The notes beneath the pieces were generated by a model, which did not search any database, had not been told where the DNA came from, and was given only the letters and a program-made list of their open reading frames with translations. DNA of 64,000 nucleotides from Protopterus annectens. Lineage: Eukaryota; Chordata; Ceratodontiformes; Protopteridae. The translations under genes were made by a program, and so were the position numbers. The stretch spans positions 1,782,569,466 to 1,782,633,465 of the forward strand of contig NC_056743.1 of assembly GCF_019279795.1 (NCBI RefSeq). Reading direction: 5' to 3'. Numbering within the stretch: position 1 is the first letter of the stretch; each line of letters starts with the position of its first letter. Positions 1 to 11,099 of this stretch are shown in pieces.

Positions 1-1319
1 GAGTTTCTGATGGCTGATGCATATCATAGTTTTCCATAGTTAATGGCTGTTCTGAGATACAGTTCTTATTACTGCAGTGAAGACATGTCTGGTTTACATG
101 TGGTGGGGGGCTCACATTGATATTCATTGTGTACTTGTAATTTTGGCAGAGTTTATTTCATGTGCAGGCATTTGGCAAGCTGAGTTTTGGTAGAGTGAGT
201 AAAGATGCTTGCTGTGGCAGCTACCTTATTATTACCCCCATCTCTGTTAGATTCTTATGCAAGCCGAGTGTCCTGATGGATTGGTAAAACCTCTGGCTAC
301 CTCTCACCACAGACGAAGCAGCTGACTTGCATCTAATTCACTGTGTAACAGATTTAATTATACTTCTTGTGTATGTTTATGCATGTGTTAAAACTACATT
401 TTTCCCTTCAGTCATCCTCAGTATATGTAGTTTCTTTACCATATAGCTACCCATGCTAGACACCATCTGTCTAGCGTTCTGCTACTGTTATTAGAATGGG
501 CAAAAGTAACAAACAAACTTGCTATGTGCCTATTCCCTTAAAAGTTATACCGAACAATGTTCTAGGTAGCAAACAACAATCTGCTTTACACATACAGCTG
601 TATTATTTAACTGATGTTAACTGTTGTTTAACATATGTGCTTCAATGGATAGCCTTTTAAACAGGCGAGCACCAACACTTTTGATATACAGAAGTTGCCA
701 TTGTAAGCACTGCAACTCATTTTTCTGCTTTTGTTTAATCTAACAACTATGTAGATTGCACGTGCCAGGTAGTCACATGTTTAGGCAGATATGCTCATAG
801 TGACCTGTTGTAGTAGTAGACTGTATTTTTGCTTTTGGGACACATACACAGTAGATGTCCATGTTTGAGCTACAGATTGCAATATCTTTGCTTATATATG
901 ATATCTGACTTAAAATAATGCTACTGGCATGTTGTAGAGACTTGTTATGTGACATTCTCACTGTACTGTTATTAGTAATAAGATTAAGAATAGCTGAAAT
1001 GCGAGCTTCACTTGGTTCATACTCTGACCAGTTTTTACCAATTAAGTGTTTGGCTCTAGTTGTTTTTCTGTTTCTAGCATCTCTGTACAAGTAGCTACCT
1101 TAACTCTTAATATTTGCTAACTCTTTTTGCTTAGGTACCTACTCAACCTTCTCCTTCTGCTCTGTGAACCACCACCAGAACACATAATTAACATTTTCCA
1201 CAGCATCCAAAACCTCCATCAGCAATATTCTACCAAAACAGTTGTATGTCCTGCATTTTTATTATCAGGTATCTTTTTGTCTTTTTCTGTTGCAATCAAC
1301 ATGTACTATTACAGGTGAC
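1..1319. other. No recognisable gene or repeat
   Basis: AT-rich sequence without an ORF that resembles any family I know and without tandem or inverted structure I could see. The open frames of 60-105 codons on both strands look like chance frames. Confidence 0.5.
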
Positions 1320-2198
1320 CGCATATCACAGAACGCATCCCCCCCAATCCTCACCTTACACACTCCACTCCCTAGCCTTCTACTAGCATATTTTTGTTAG
1401 CCTCTCACACTTGGTCTCACACAGTACAGATCATTTTTCCTTTTCCATAGCCATTCTCCAACAGTCCCCTAACATACTATTTAATCTACAGCCAATACTT
1501 ATCTCTGCTCTTCTCACCATCTTGTCAACTGATTGGTTTTGTATTGCACCTTGCTGCCATATTTCCAGCCCAGGTCTAATCCGCTATGCTCAGGCTCACT
1601 CCACTTCCGTAGCCTACCCCCAATTCCCACCCACCCCCATTATCCCTACTTTCATACGTATCCATAACCACACGCACCACACCCACAACCAATCTCAGTC
1701 AACCTAACCTACCAGTACCAAAAGCTATTACTGTCACCCCACACCACTAATCTTATCCATACTTCCTCCTGCTAACCAACCAGCTAAACCAACACAATAT
1801 TCAATACTGTCACACACCGTACCAGGTCACCAACAAATTCCTCTCATCCCTATTGCCTATAGCTACGCATAATTTCACATAAGCATCCTACCCAAACATG
1901 AAACCTTTATATATAACCCTGTTTCTAGTTACTACCAGCTTTCTACTACTTCTCCTGTATACCCTATCTTCATATGACACTCCACTACATTCCACCCATC
2001 CCTCTCATGGCATACCTTCTCATACTACAATCCATGCAATACTCAGCAGGTTTCTATAGGCCCAACCCTTTTCACACTACCATGACAGACTTTCACAGAA
2101 TCAAAATTCTTTCTCCATAATCCACATCTCCAATCTACCATAGACTCATCAAACTCCAATACAAGCTCATCAAACTCATTCAACACATATTAAAACAA

Positions 2199-2237
2199 TT
2201 AAGCCTGTCAGGAGACATTCACCCCAATCCAGGTTCC
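2199..2237 (+). other. 2A-like recoding motif (decayed) upstream of LINE coding region
   Basis: The frame beginning at 2199 reads LSLSGDIHPNPGS. 2A-like translational recoding sequences have the core D-x-E/H-x-N-P-G-P and are documented near the N-terminus of some CR1/L2/Rex1-group LINE proteins. Here the last residue of the core is serine instead of proline, and a stop follows about 11 codons later, so the site is probably inactive. It marks the start of the original ORF2-type protein; the endonuclease that should follow has been deleted. Confidence 0.55.
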
Positions 2238-2280
2238 ATTCCCATATTCAACTCACCTCCTAACTCTTAGCAATCGAACC

Positions 2281-3329
2281 TTGCTATACCTTCACCACCG
2301 AAACAAATATTCCCTTCTTATCTGTGGAAACTTGGTGACCTATTCTCAACTCAACCTAAACCCCAATAAAACAAGCATTCTTCTGTTCTGCTCAATCAGG
2401 AATACCTCACCATCCCCATCATTCCACATCTTCTCCAAAAGTAAAACAGCAATCACCCCAACAACCCAAACCAAATGTCTTGGTGTTTTAATAGACAACC
2501 TAAAATTTGACATTCATACAGCCAAAACCACTAAAAAAGTCCACAAAAAACTTGGTCACTTCTATAGGAACAACAAATTCCTAACAAACTGTACAAAAGT
2601 CACTATTGCAAGAACACACCTTTTGTCAGCTCTCTTATCTTCCTCTCCAGTCTTAACCAACCTCCAAAAAATTGACCTTGCTAAACCTGAAGCCTGTTAC
2701 AATAAAATCTCAAAATTTGCCACTAATGCCTCATACAAGTCACATCACTGCTTATCCCTTAAGCAGTTCTCATGGCTCCAACTCCTTCAACTGCTACACT
2801 TTAATCAACTAACCTTCGCACATAAAATTTTCTATTAACCAGATGATGTCCCTGCTCTCAAAGATATAATACAACCCTATTCCTCCTCAAAACCCCTATG
2901 CTCTATCAGCAAACTACTTCTACAAGTCACTAAAGCAAAAAACCCAGTAGGTGAATTTCTCTTCTCCAACTATACTACTAAAATATGGAATAACCTACCT
3001 AATGCACTAGTGGCTAATACTTCAACAGTTGTTGTTGTGTCTTTCGGCTTTTCCCGGTTAGGGGTTGCCACAGCGGAACTCCGGTCCGCTAATAATTGGC
3101 AGTTGATTTTTACATACCGGCTTGCCAGGCCTGATGCACAACCTTCAATGAAGGTACGCTCATCCATGCATGTCTGCATGCAGAAGATGCTCTAGCTGAG
3201 AATCGAACCGGACAGCGTCTTACTGTGAGGCGACAATGCTACTGCAGCACCACCACCGTACTATTCAAAAAACTTCTGAAAACACGCCGTACAAACTCTT
3301 GGCTCTACTCTTGCAACTCCCTTAGATAA
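2281..3329 (+). pseudogene. L2-like LINE reverse transcriptase C-terminal remnant
   Basis: The frame 2281-2838 carries the region after the RT catalytic box: LNLNPNKTSILLF (the usual L-NP-KT-LL signature), then KCLGVLIDN (the K-LGV-D box), then a helical thumb/connection region. After a stop, a second frame includes IWNNLPNALV at about 2987-3013, the W-N-LP signature of the C-terminal domain. The reading frame resumes on the far side of the SINE with LFKKLLK and ends at the TAA at 3327-3329. The catalytic F/YADD box is absent because of the upstream deletion. The start shown is the first codon of the open frame and is not a real initiation site. Confidence 0.7.
3028..3258 (-). mobile_element. 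tRNA-derived SINE inserted in the L2-like LINE
   Basis: On the minus strand the element starts near 3258 with a tRNA-like head, has a polymerase III B-box-like GGTTCGATTCTC, and ends with the block complementary to the GTCTTTCGGC...GGGGTTGCCACAGCGG segment and a short GTT-type repeat tail. This 3' block is the tail found on many fish tRNA SINEs. The copy at 7954-8192 is the same family. It interrupts an L2-like coding frame between W-N-LP and the final helix. A duplication of the target (ACTTCAA against ACTATTCAA) is possible but imperfect. Confidence 0.8.
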
Positions 3330-4029
3330 CGCATTCTTTTCTTTCACTTCACTAAAGTTTTCTCCCAACTCTCCTCCCTAGTTATACTAACCGCTATTGG
3401 AAGAGCACATATCAACTGTACATACTATTATGTAAATATTCAATATCAGTCTGCATCTATTCAGTTCATTGTATACGCATACTCAAGCTTTGTCTACAGC
3501 AGTTTACATCCTGATTGGTTTGGTATTCACCCAATAACTGTCTTGTTATAATTACTGTTACACTATTATTATTTAACCACTATTTTCTATGTAACCTAAT
3601 GATGCTATTTAATCATTGCTTTCTATGTACATTATTTCTGGAGCTTTTCTCCGCGAGCCTCTGCTGAAAAATGACATGTGTCCAGTTGAACTTTCCCAGT
3701 AAACAAATGTAAAATAAATAAAATAATAAATTATATTTACGATTTAGATTTTTTATATCGTTTTAATTAGACTGAGTCCTTTTTTAGAAGTGCAAAATAT
3801 TCCTTTATGTTTAAATGAGCTTCAGTGCTGTTTCTACAAGGAAATGAGGGGTGGCTCATTCTTATTAAACCCTTAACATCATTACTCAGCACAGTAGTTT
3901 TCACCAGTCAGTCATAAACATATCCCTGTGAAGTTATTTTCTTAGAACATCAGAATACTTTTTAGTCCTATAAAAGACATTGATTTAACTATGTAAAAAC
4001 ATAATATACCTAGCCAAATAAAACAATAG

Positions 4030-4705
4030 GAAGGCACACTTAAATGTTTTTGTCACCTTGTTAAAGCAGTTAATAGTACTCACCTCCCAAATTACATAAA
4101 AGAAATAATAAAAAGCAGACTTTGTGACATATGTGCTTCTTCACACTATGATAGCTACAAAGAGTATATAATCACACCCCAAAGTTACCAGTTAGCCATC
4201 AAAGCATCGTATAGCGAACTCATTGAGAGATGCAGATATAAAGGACAAAATTTCTCTTCTGCTGAGTTTTATCATACCAAAATTTAATCATCTGCTGACA
4301 GGCCTGAACTGATTCAAAGAACATGTTCTTGTAATTGTGAAAGACTGAAATATGCTGCTCATCTGACAAAATACCCCAGACAATTCAATTTAGTTGAAAA
4401 ATACAATTCACTTTTTTTAATCAATATGGACTAATGCTTCACATTGTATTCAGTCTCACATAAAACACTTTCCTTCATATAAGGTATGGCCCAGAAATAA
4501 CAGATTTCTTGTTTCTCAGGACTACTCCCTTTTGATCTACACACATTCCCAGTCAGCATTAACTAATTACTCGTCTTCTGTACTCTGTTTAAAACCTGGC
4601 AAAGGAGATCTATTAAATGTCATTAATGCAGGCAGTACAATGTTAATATATAACACTGCAACTGCAGCTTTTTATAATCATGTCTATGGCACCCAAAGGT
4701 CATAG
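4030..4705 (+). pseudogene. Decayed protein-coding remnant, identity unknown
   Basis: One frame is open from 4030 to a TAA at 4285-4287 (85 codons) and continues open for another 48 codons to a TAA at 4432-4434. A second frame, starting right after a stop at 4418-4420, is open for 94 codons to the TAG at 4703-4705 and overlaps the end of the first by a few codons. This is the pattern of one coding sequence of roughly 220 codons with a single nonsense mutation and one frameshift. The composition is protein-like, with several cysteines (CDIC, CSCNC) and many tyrosines. The second frame contains VWPRNNRFLVSQDYS and LLNVINAGSTMLIYN. I do not recognise the family. It could be part of a transposon protein or a host retrocopy. 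No start codon or splice site is claimed. Confidence 0.45.
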
Positions 4706-4986
4706 TTGTAAAGGGTAATCTTGGAGAATACTCAACTAATATTTTAATAGGTAATACTGCGTCAACAGAACCTAATGATCACAGTCTTAAAGGGTCATTA
4801 AAGAATGTATAACTGGTCACTTGAATTCGTAAACACTGTGCACAGATGCAAACAAACATTGTTCACATTATGTTTAGTACACTGCCTTTTTGTACCTCGA
4901 GTTATACATATGGATCTTGATACTGAATACTGGTATACAAACGAATATGGGTTTGCAAATGCCACAAAGAAGTACTTAGTTGATAG

Positions 4987-5345
4987 TGTGTTCTGTGCAC
5001 ACTGGTATTATAGGTGCTCCAATCAGTGTGTTCTATGCACACTGCTGTTACAGGTGCTCCAATCATTGTATTCTATGCACATTGGCTGTTACAGGTGCTC
5101 CAATCATTGTATTCTATGCACATTGGTGTTACAGATGCTCCAATCAGTGTGTTCTATGCACACTGGTGTTACAGGTTCTCCAATCAGTGTGTTCTATGCA
5201 CACTGATGTTACAGGTGCTTCATTCAGTGTTTTCTATGCACACTGGTATTACAGGTGCTCCAATCAGTGTGTTCTATGCACACAGGAATACATAGTTCAT
5301 AGTGTGTCCCATGCACATTTGTGTTACAGGTGCTCCAATCAGTGT
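4987..5345 (+). repeat. 40-bp minisatellite, about eight copies plus a degenerate end
   Basis: Units begin at 4987, 5027, 5067, 5108, 5148, 5188, 5228 and 5268. Spacing is 40 bp throughout except one 41-bp unit. Each unit reads roughly TGTGTTCTATGCACACTGGT followed by GTTACAGGTGCTCCAATCAG. The array fades after 5310. Three overlapping long open frames here are a by-product of the repeat lacking stops, not a gene. Confidence 0.9.
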
Positions 5346-7587
5346 GTTACACATCAGTCACTGGTAAACAGCAGAGCAAGTTACAGATCATTAATAAGAA
5401 ATGTAGCAGAAAAACACCTTATTAGCTATCTGCTCACTACAATGAAATGCTCTCCTGTCACGGACAGCAACAAACAGTTCATAAAGAATTGCAATTCATT
5501 AGGCATGACAATGGAGCTAGGATCGTTACCTCATTATGGTAATAAGGTGGATCTGGTGCTGCTGGAGCTCCTACTGGAAGGATCTGAACAATGTTATTTG
5601 GTAGGGACAAGAAAATGTACAGCAATGTCAGCAGAATTGTTTGCAACATGGAGAATTCAATTCTTGGTATGGGTTTTCCAACCATAGAAATAGCTTTTTT
5701 TCTTGTAGATCTGAACAACAAAACAGCAGTAAAGAGGAGCCACTGTGTTCATAGGCCTGCTACATGAAACTGAATGCAGTAACAGTCCTGTAGGTTAGCA
5801 ATTTGCTGACAATGTTTTATTTATGAATTACATACCATGGGGGGTGCATTGGCATGTGCTATGGACTACTATGGCTACACAATGGGGGAAGACTGTGCCC
5901 AGTGTCTTATCCCCATTATGCCCCTTTGTTAATGACTCACCTAGGTATTTAGTATATTGTCCTGTGATGTACAAGGCCTATAATCTGGTAAATAATGTTT
6001 TTGAATAGTACACAGAGGCAGGAAAAATAAAACAAAGCTCTGAATTCCCTGTCACAATGGCTAAAATGCTCCATATGTAGTGCACAGATGAAATCCTCAG
6101 GTTACATAATTTATTTCAGCAAACAAAAATACATAACTAAAAAATATGTATAAGTACATATACTGGTGAAAGAGTTTAAACTAAAAATATACTGACTGAG
6201 GTCCCAAGGCCATCAGATCTTTGATGATATCAGATGATAGTATCTTTTGACAGTATTCAGCTCAGGAGTGTAAATCAGGAACCGCAGGTATTTCTAGGGG
6301 TGAGCAAATGGCTAATTAGCCTTAGCCATTCCCTCTGATTGCCACATTAGTATGTAGCTTGACCAAAGAGATTGCCCCCATGCTTATGCCTCCTCCAGGA
6401 GGAAACCTCAATGTTAGGGCAATCTGTGAATCCGATAAGGTTACCCTAAGGGGGAAACTGCTGGTTTTAAGACTTCCTGATCACAGTTACAATGTTATTC
6501 CTGGCAGGGAAATTAAAGGGATCATCAATAAACCTTGCTTTTCCTCAAAAATGAGTAAAAAGTCACTTTCTACTGATATATAAATAAATAACAGTACTTA
6601 TCCCTGTTGCTGTGAAAAAGTTTTACAGTGTAAGCTGGTCTTTTCCTCTTTCGACCATCACAGAAGTTCAATTATCTCTTTGATTTATATTTGTACCTCC
6701 CAGTATTTAGACATAATCAAAATCCTATGCGAAATACCTTACAGAGTTTCCTTGCTGCATATTTCAAATGAGGCAGCAGACAAAGCCCCCCCCCCACCTT
6801 ATCATTTATATTGCTTGCCCTGTACCAAAAACAGTAGCCCAAAGTTAGAGATAGCTTGACCCAAACCTTGAGAAAAGTTGATTTGTATTATTGGCAACAA
6901 CCATCTAAGGGTACAAATCAATTCCACGCTACTGGAACTCTAACTGAAATTTTGGGGAATATAACATATCAGTATAAAAAGCAAATAAACAGAATGAGTC
7001 ATTAGTGTCTGGGAAGGCTAAATAGTTAAATGAAAAGGAGCAAAAAACATTTCTAAGAAATCAATGTGATGTTTTTGACTATATAAAAATTCTGGAAACA
7101 CCCTAACAGATATCTGTACAGATTCCAACTTCCTTAAACACTTATACTTTAGAATTCCTTTTAAATAATGACTTTTAAATGGGCTATTATATTCATCAAA
7201 AGGTCTTTCAAAATTGATTAACGTCTCAGAACTTCAAAGTCATTTTATTGATGCTCATAATATTTGCCAGTCAACTTGATCAAGTGCTTGGTACACAAAG
7301 AAATTTATTTTAATGAAAAGATGAAAAGGCAGTTGTGGTATGTTTACTTGAGGCATATTGCACCAAGATATACTTTCACCTAAAATGATACAGTGAGCCA
7401 TAACCTTACAGTGCCTGCTGTATTTTCAGCTACCCGATCAAAAATTGTTCCATAATAATACATGCATTACACACTTACACAAAACTAAAATAAGCATGCT
7501 TAAATGTCTATACCAAGTATAGACAAACAAATGCATTTTCCTAGTTACAAAGAAAACTATACAAATGCATGTGTGTATATGCCTGCT
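5346..7587. other. No recognisable gene or repeat
   Basis: No frame here shows a known domain. A short poly-C run lies at about 6787-6796. Nothing else was recognised. Confidence 0.45.
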
Positions 7588-7670
7588 ACCAATTTATTTA
7601 TTTAACATTTGTTCACCGGGAAAGTCCAACTAGGATAAAATCTATTTTCAGTGGAGGTCTGGGGAGAAAT
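7588..7670 (-). mobile_element. L2-like LINE 3' terminal fragment
   Basis: The reverse complement reads from a CCTCCACTGAAAA segment through AGTTGGACTTTCCCGGTGAA to an AAATAAATAAAT tail, matching the 3' ends at about 3650-3735 and 30830-30905. Only the tail is clear; the 5' limit of the copy may lie further right. Confidence 0.65.
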
Positions 7671-7953
7671 GCTTCAGACGCATGTCTTTGGAATAACCCA
7701 ATCAATACATTCCTATCACAATAAACACATACAAAAAATATTTTATGTGAGTGCAATCCTCTGTAACCTATATGGGGGATATTCCTCAGTAATCCCCCAC
7801 TTTTATGTTACAACTCCAAATTTGTCACCACCAGATGAGAAATGCCATTTTTATATTCAATTATCCAATCCAGTGTTGAATGCAGATTTACAGAAGCCAA
7901 ACTCCTATTTAACATAACACATTTATTGCAGCAATATTAGACTGAATGATTTA

Positions 7954-8192
7954 TGTTGTTGTTGTGTCTTTCGGCTTATCCCGGTTAGGGGTCGCCACAG
8001 CAGAACTCCGGTCTGTTAATGTTTGGTAGTGGATTTTTACGTGCCAAGTTACCAGCCCTGACGCACAACCTTCAACCAAAGGCACGCCCATTCAGGCATG
8101 CCTCCACACAGAAGATGCTCTAGCTGAGAATCGAACGAGACAACGTCTTGCTGTGAGGCGACAACGCTACCACAGCACCACTACCGCGTGTC
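7954..8192 (-). mobile_element. tRNA-derived SINE with clear target-site duplication
   Basis: Same family as the SINE at 3028-3258: tRNA-like head at the 8192 end with the B-box region GTTCGATTCTC, and the GTCTTTCGGC-type 3' tail at the 7954 end. It is bounded by a 16-bp duplication, TAGACTGAATGATTTA at 7938-7953 and TAGACTGAATGATCTA at 8193-8208, differing at one base. The element is essentially full length. Confidence 0.88.
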
Positions 8193-8208
8193 TAGACTGA
8201 ATGATCTA

Positions 8209-10760
8209 CGACAAGCTTTATGAGTAAAGAAGGTGGGTCAAAGAGCCTTTTAATTATCGGCATGGGTATACCTCAGATAGCAGTGCTTTCAACAGTAAAC
8301 CTGCCAGAACACGTAAAGTAAACCGTACAATGATAGAAATACCTTTCTATACCATAAATGGAATTTCATATGATCATATCTGCTTGTCTTGTTAGATTTT
8401 AAAGCCATTTTGACACATGCAAGCCAACATGAAATTTGGCCAGAAAAAAAATCCTTCTCCTTGGTTCTTTCTGCTCTTAATAAAACACAATGGCATCTGC
8501 ATGGATCCTATAGTTATTATGTTTAAATTTTCTAGTGGCTAGATAAGCTATACCCCAGAAATAAAAAAGTAGCACAATCTGTTCAGTAAATGAAGTATAT
8601 TACTTTTTAAAACAATGCTGCATCAGCATTGACCCCATTCAGCTTAAAATAACTCATTGATACAATCTATTCATAAACTATACAAAGTAGCTCATTATAA
8701 TATGTATTTCTTCACAGCCATAGCAGAATATAACATTCAACTTGATTACCCCGTATTGTCTTCTACTATTAAAAACTCATAACTATGGGAATGATCTGTT
8801 TAAACATTAAAAGTCTTATTTATTTAAAATAATTACCTTTTCGAAGGCCAACCAGTACATAAGATACCCTCACTCTAATTCTACAGGTCATCTTTCCACG
8901 TACACATATTATCATAAAAAACACAGATAAGTAAATGTTTCAACTCAGAAACAATTAATTAATACTAAACTCAAACTGAGACTGAACACCTAAGATATTT
9001 CTAGTGTGAAAACAGTTTCATAACCACATGCATAGCTTTGATTTCATGTATAGGCCTGCAACCTCAAAAGTTCTTCTAGGCAACATATATAGATTTCTTT
9101 GCCAAGTAATATATATTTCCGGAAGTTCATTGTTAATGCAGCATTAAGTACATATTGCAAACATAAATAAATAAAAAATGTCCAATAAATAATCCCATAT
9201 TTTCCCAGTTGTATTCAATTTAATTCAAGCTGCATTTGCCATGCTTAAAAAGGGGGGGACAAATAATAATGATAAAGAAGTATATCAGACAAAGACCTGA
9301 GAAAAGATCACTTATCCATACTCTTGAGTCTCATATCAGAATTGTAGTTAAGAAAATGTCATCAGGCTTGCAGATACCATAGTCAGAGGAAAAGAGTTTA
9401 ATGTATTTTGTCATGCCATACAGTTTTGCTTTTGAAAGAACTATGCTAGTATAATAACTTGCACTACTATGGCAGTAAAAGTCCAGAAATAATGCCAGAG
9501 TCCAAAGAGACTGAAGTGAGGGAAGATATGAGTACATGAAGCATCCATGGTGGACCATGCTTACCTATCTGTCAAATAGGGGAGGCATGAAACATGGATG
9601 ATGGTTGCCATCAGATGGGGTAAAAAGACAGGGCAAAATCAGCAGATAACTTAACTATAAGAGAGAAAGCCTTATGCACTGGGATTAAAATGCACCTCCA
9701 CTCTCACGCAGGACAGGTAACATTAGCTCACTTATGAAAGGTAGTGAAAAGGAGACTTGTAGGTTAGTGAATGCATCACACATCACCTCAGGCACATATC
9801 ACAGCTAGGTGTCATCACCAAGTCCTCTTGCTACTTCTGTATGTTGACTCAAGGGAAAAGAATGCCCCTTGTCTCAAAACTCAGTGCTAGGGTTAGGGAG
9901 CAACCTATAAGGAGCATGTACCAGGTGTGACCCTAGGGAACTCCAAGGTGTGTTTTGAAAAAATATGCACAAATATATTACATTTGTTTGGATTTAAAAA
10001 AAAAAAAAAAAGATGAAACCAAGTCTACCCAACAGGTAATATTTCATATGCTGTGCTCTTGTTTAGGTATCCGGAGTTCAAGAACAGGGTCCATCAGCCT
10101 GCTGTTTGATATCCTGAAAAACAAGCTGGAGCTGCTATTCAGCAGGGGAGCAATAGGAGAACAGTTCTATAGCTGCAAATCTTTATTAGAGAGTACCAAA
10201 GTAGGGACATTATTATTTTGTTTTGGTCACCTCAAACCTCATTTATACCAGCCTGGCTCACAGTGCCACACATCTACACCGGCTCTACCAGCATCTGTCT
10301 CCCCCGTCAGCTGGGAACTGTCATGGATTTTAAGGGTATCCTGGGGGGTAGGATGTCTGTGCTTCTGTCTGGTGTTTTTTTTTTTTTAATATGCCCTACC
10401 TACTTCTTTCAGTCCCCACCCGCCACACCTGCTGGTTGTGAATGAGGGCAATTCCCATCTACTGACCTTGCCTCCCCTTAGGGAACATCACCAGTAAGTG
10501 CCCTCCCCTGGGACAATCACTTTCATCCCTCCCTACTTTTCCATCAGTTACCTGAGCCACTAATCCAGCCTGGATTGATTGGGTCACAGTTAGGGATTTA
10601 TCTCTGTATGCCTCCAGAGTGGCATAAATTCAGGGACATTGTGAACCATAATACTGTAGATTTACCACAAGTTTGTTATATACATAATGAGAAAGTGCTA
10701 AACTTGATGCATCATAGCTCTCCACTTTTTTTGTTCAAGAATTCTGGGAAAAGCTAAACG
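8209..10760. other. No recognisable gene or repeat
   Basis: AT-rich sequence with scattered poly-A stretches (for example near 9996-10011). No domain-bearing frame or clear repeat family was identified. Confidence 0.45.
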
Positions 10761-10886
10761 TAATGCTGGTGGGCGGGGGGGGGGGCAAAGGTCCAAAATC
10801 AAAAATTGGAAATATGGAAGAACAGGCTTTGCATCAACATACATAAGTATGAAACTATTGGTGTTACTAACTACAATCTCCTGTGA

Positions 10887-10995
10887 GTTACCAGAAAATC
10901 AAAAATCTTATGAGAGAGACTGGGCATAAACATGATGCAAAAATAGAGATGCTCTGCAAAATCAGGGATAGTCGAGAGATGTATGATGCCGTCAT
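10887..10995 (+). mobile_element. Fragment of a small DNA element related to the one at 32.66 kb
   Basis: The stretch from TTACCAGAAAATCAAAAATC to the GTCGAGAGATGTATG end parallels the last ~110 bp of the element at 32658-32975, which ends GTTGAGAGGTATTG. The left end, just beyond a poly-G run near 10777, is not clear, and no duplication of the target is convincing. Confidence 0.4.
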
Positions 10996-11009
10996 GATGA
11001 AGTTTTTTT

Positions 11010-11088
<79 letters not shown>
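11010..11088 (+). repeat. (GT)n microsatellite
   Basis: Nearly uninterrupted GT dinucleotides over about 80 bp; the Cys-Val and Thr-His open frames across it are artefacts. Confidence 0.95.
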
Positions 11089-11091
<3 letters not shown>

Positions 11092-11099
11092 GGTTATCT

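Larger units (their letters stand above)
1320..3735 (+). mobile_element. L2-like non-LTR retrotransposon, internally deleted, split by a SINE
   Basis: A C-rich upstream part (1320-2240) is followed by a reverse-transcriptase C-terminal part (2281-3329) and a 3' UTR. The 3' end at about 3645-3735 reads as a short block ending in AGTTGAACTTTCCCAGTAAA and then an AAATAAAATA-type tail. The same terminal block recurs near 7.6, 30.8 and 48.2 kb, which defines the family within this window. Endonuclease and the fingers/palm part of RT are missing between 2240 and 2281, so this is an internally deleted copy. A tRNA-derived SINE sits inside the coding part at 3028-3258. Assignment to L2 rather than another member of the CR1/L2 group is by motif style only. 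Confidence 0.7.

Noticed and set aside
3185-3258. tRNA gene on the minus strand
   Set aside because: The A- and B-box-like motifs belong to SINE heads (also at 8120-8192, 14622-14690 and 21713-21782); none folds into a complete tRNA with an acceptor stem that I could see.
4987-5345. Possible CRISPR-like array
   Set aside because: Units are directly adjacent with no unique spacers, and the genome is eukaryotic.
4980-5687. 235-codon open frame
   Set aside because: Mostly the 40-bp minisatellite read in rotating frames; the non-repeat end shows no domain.
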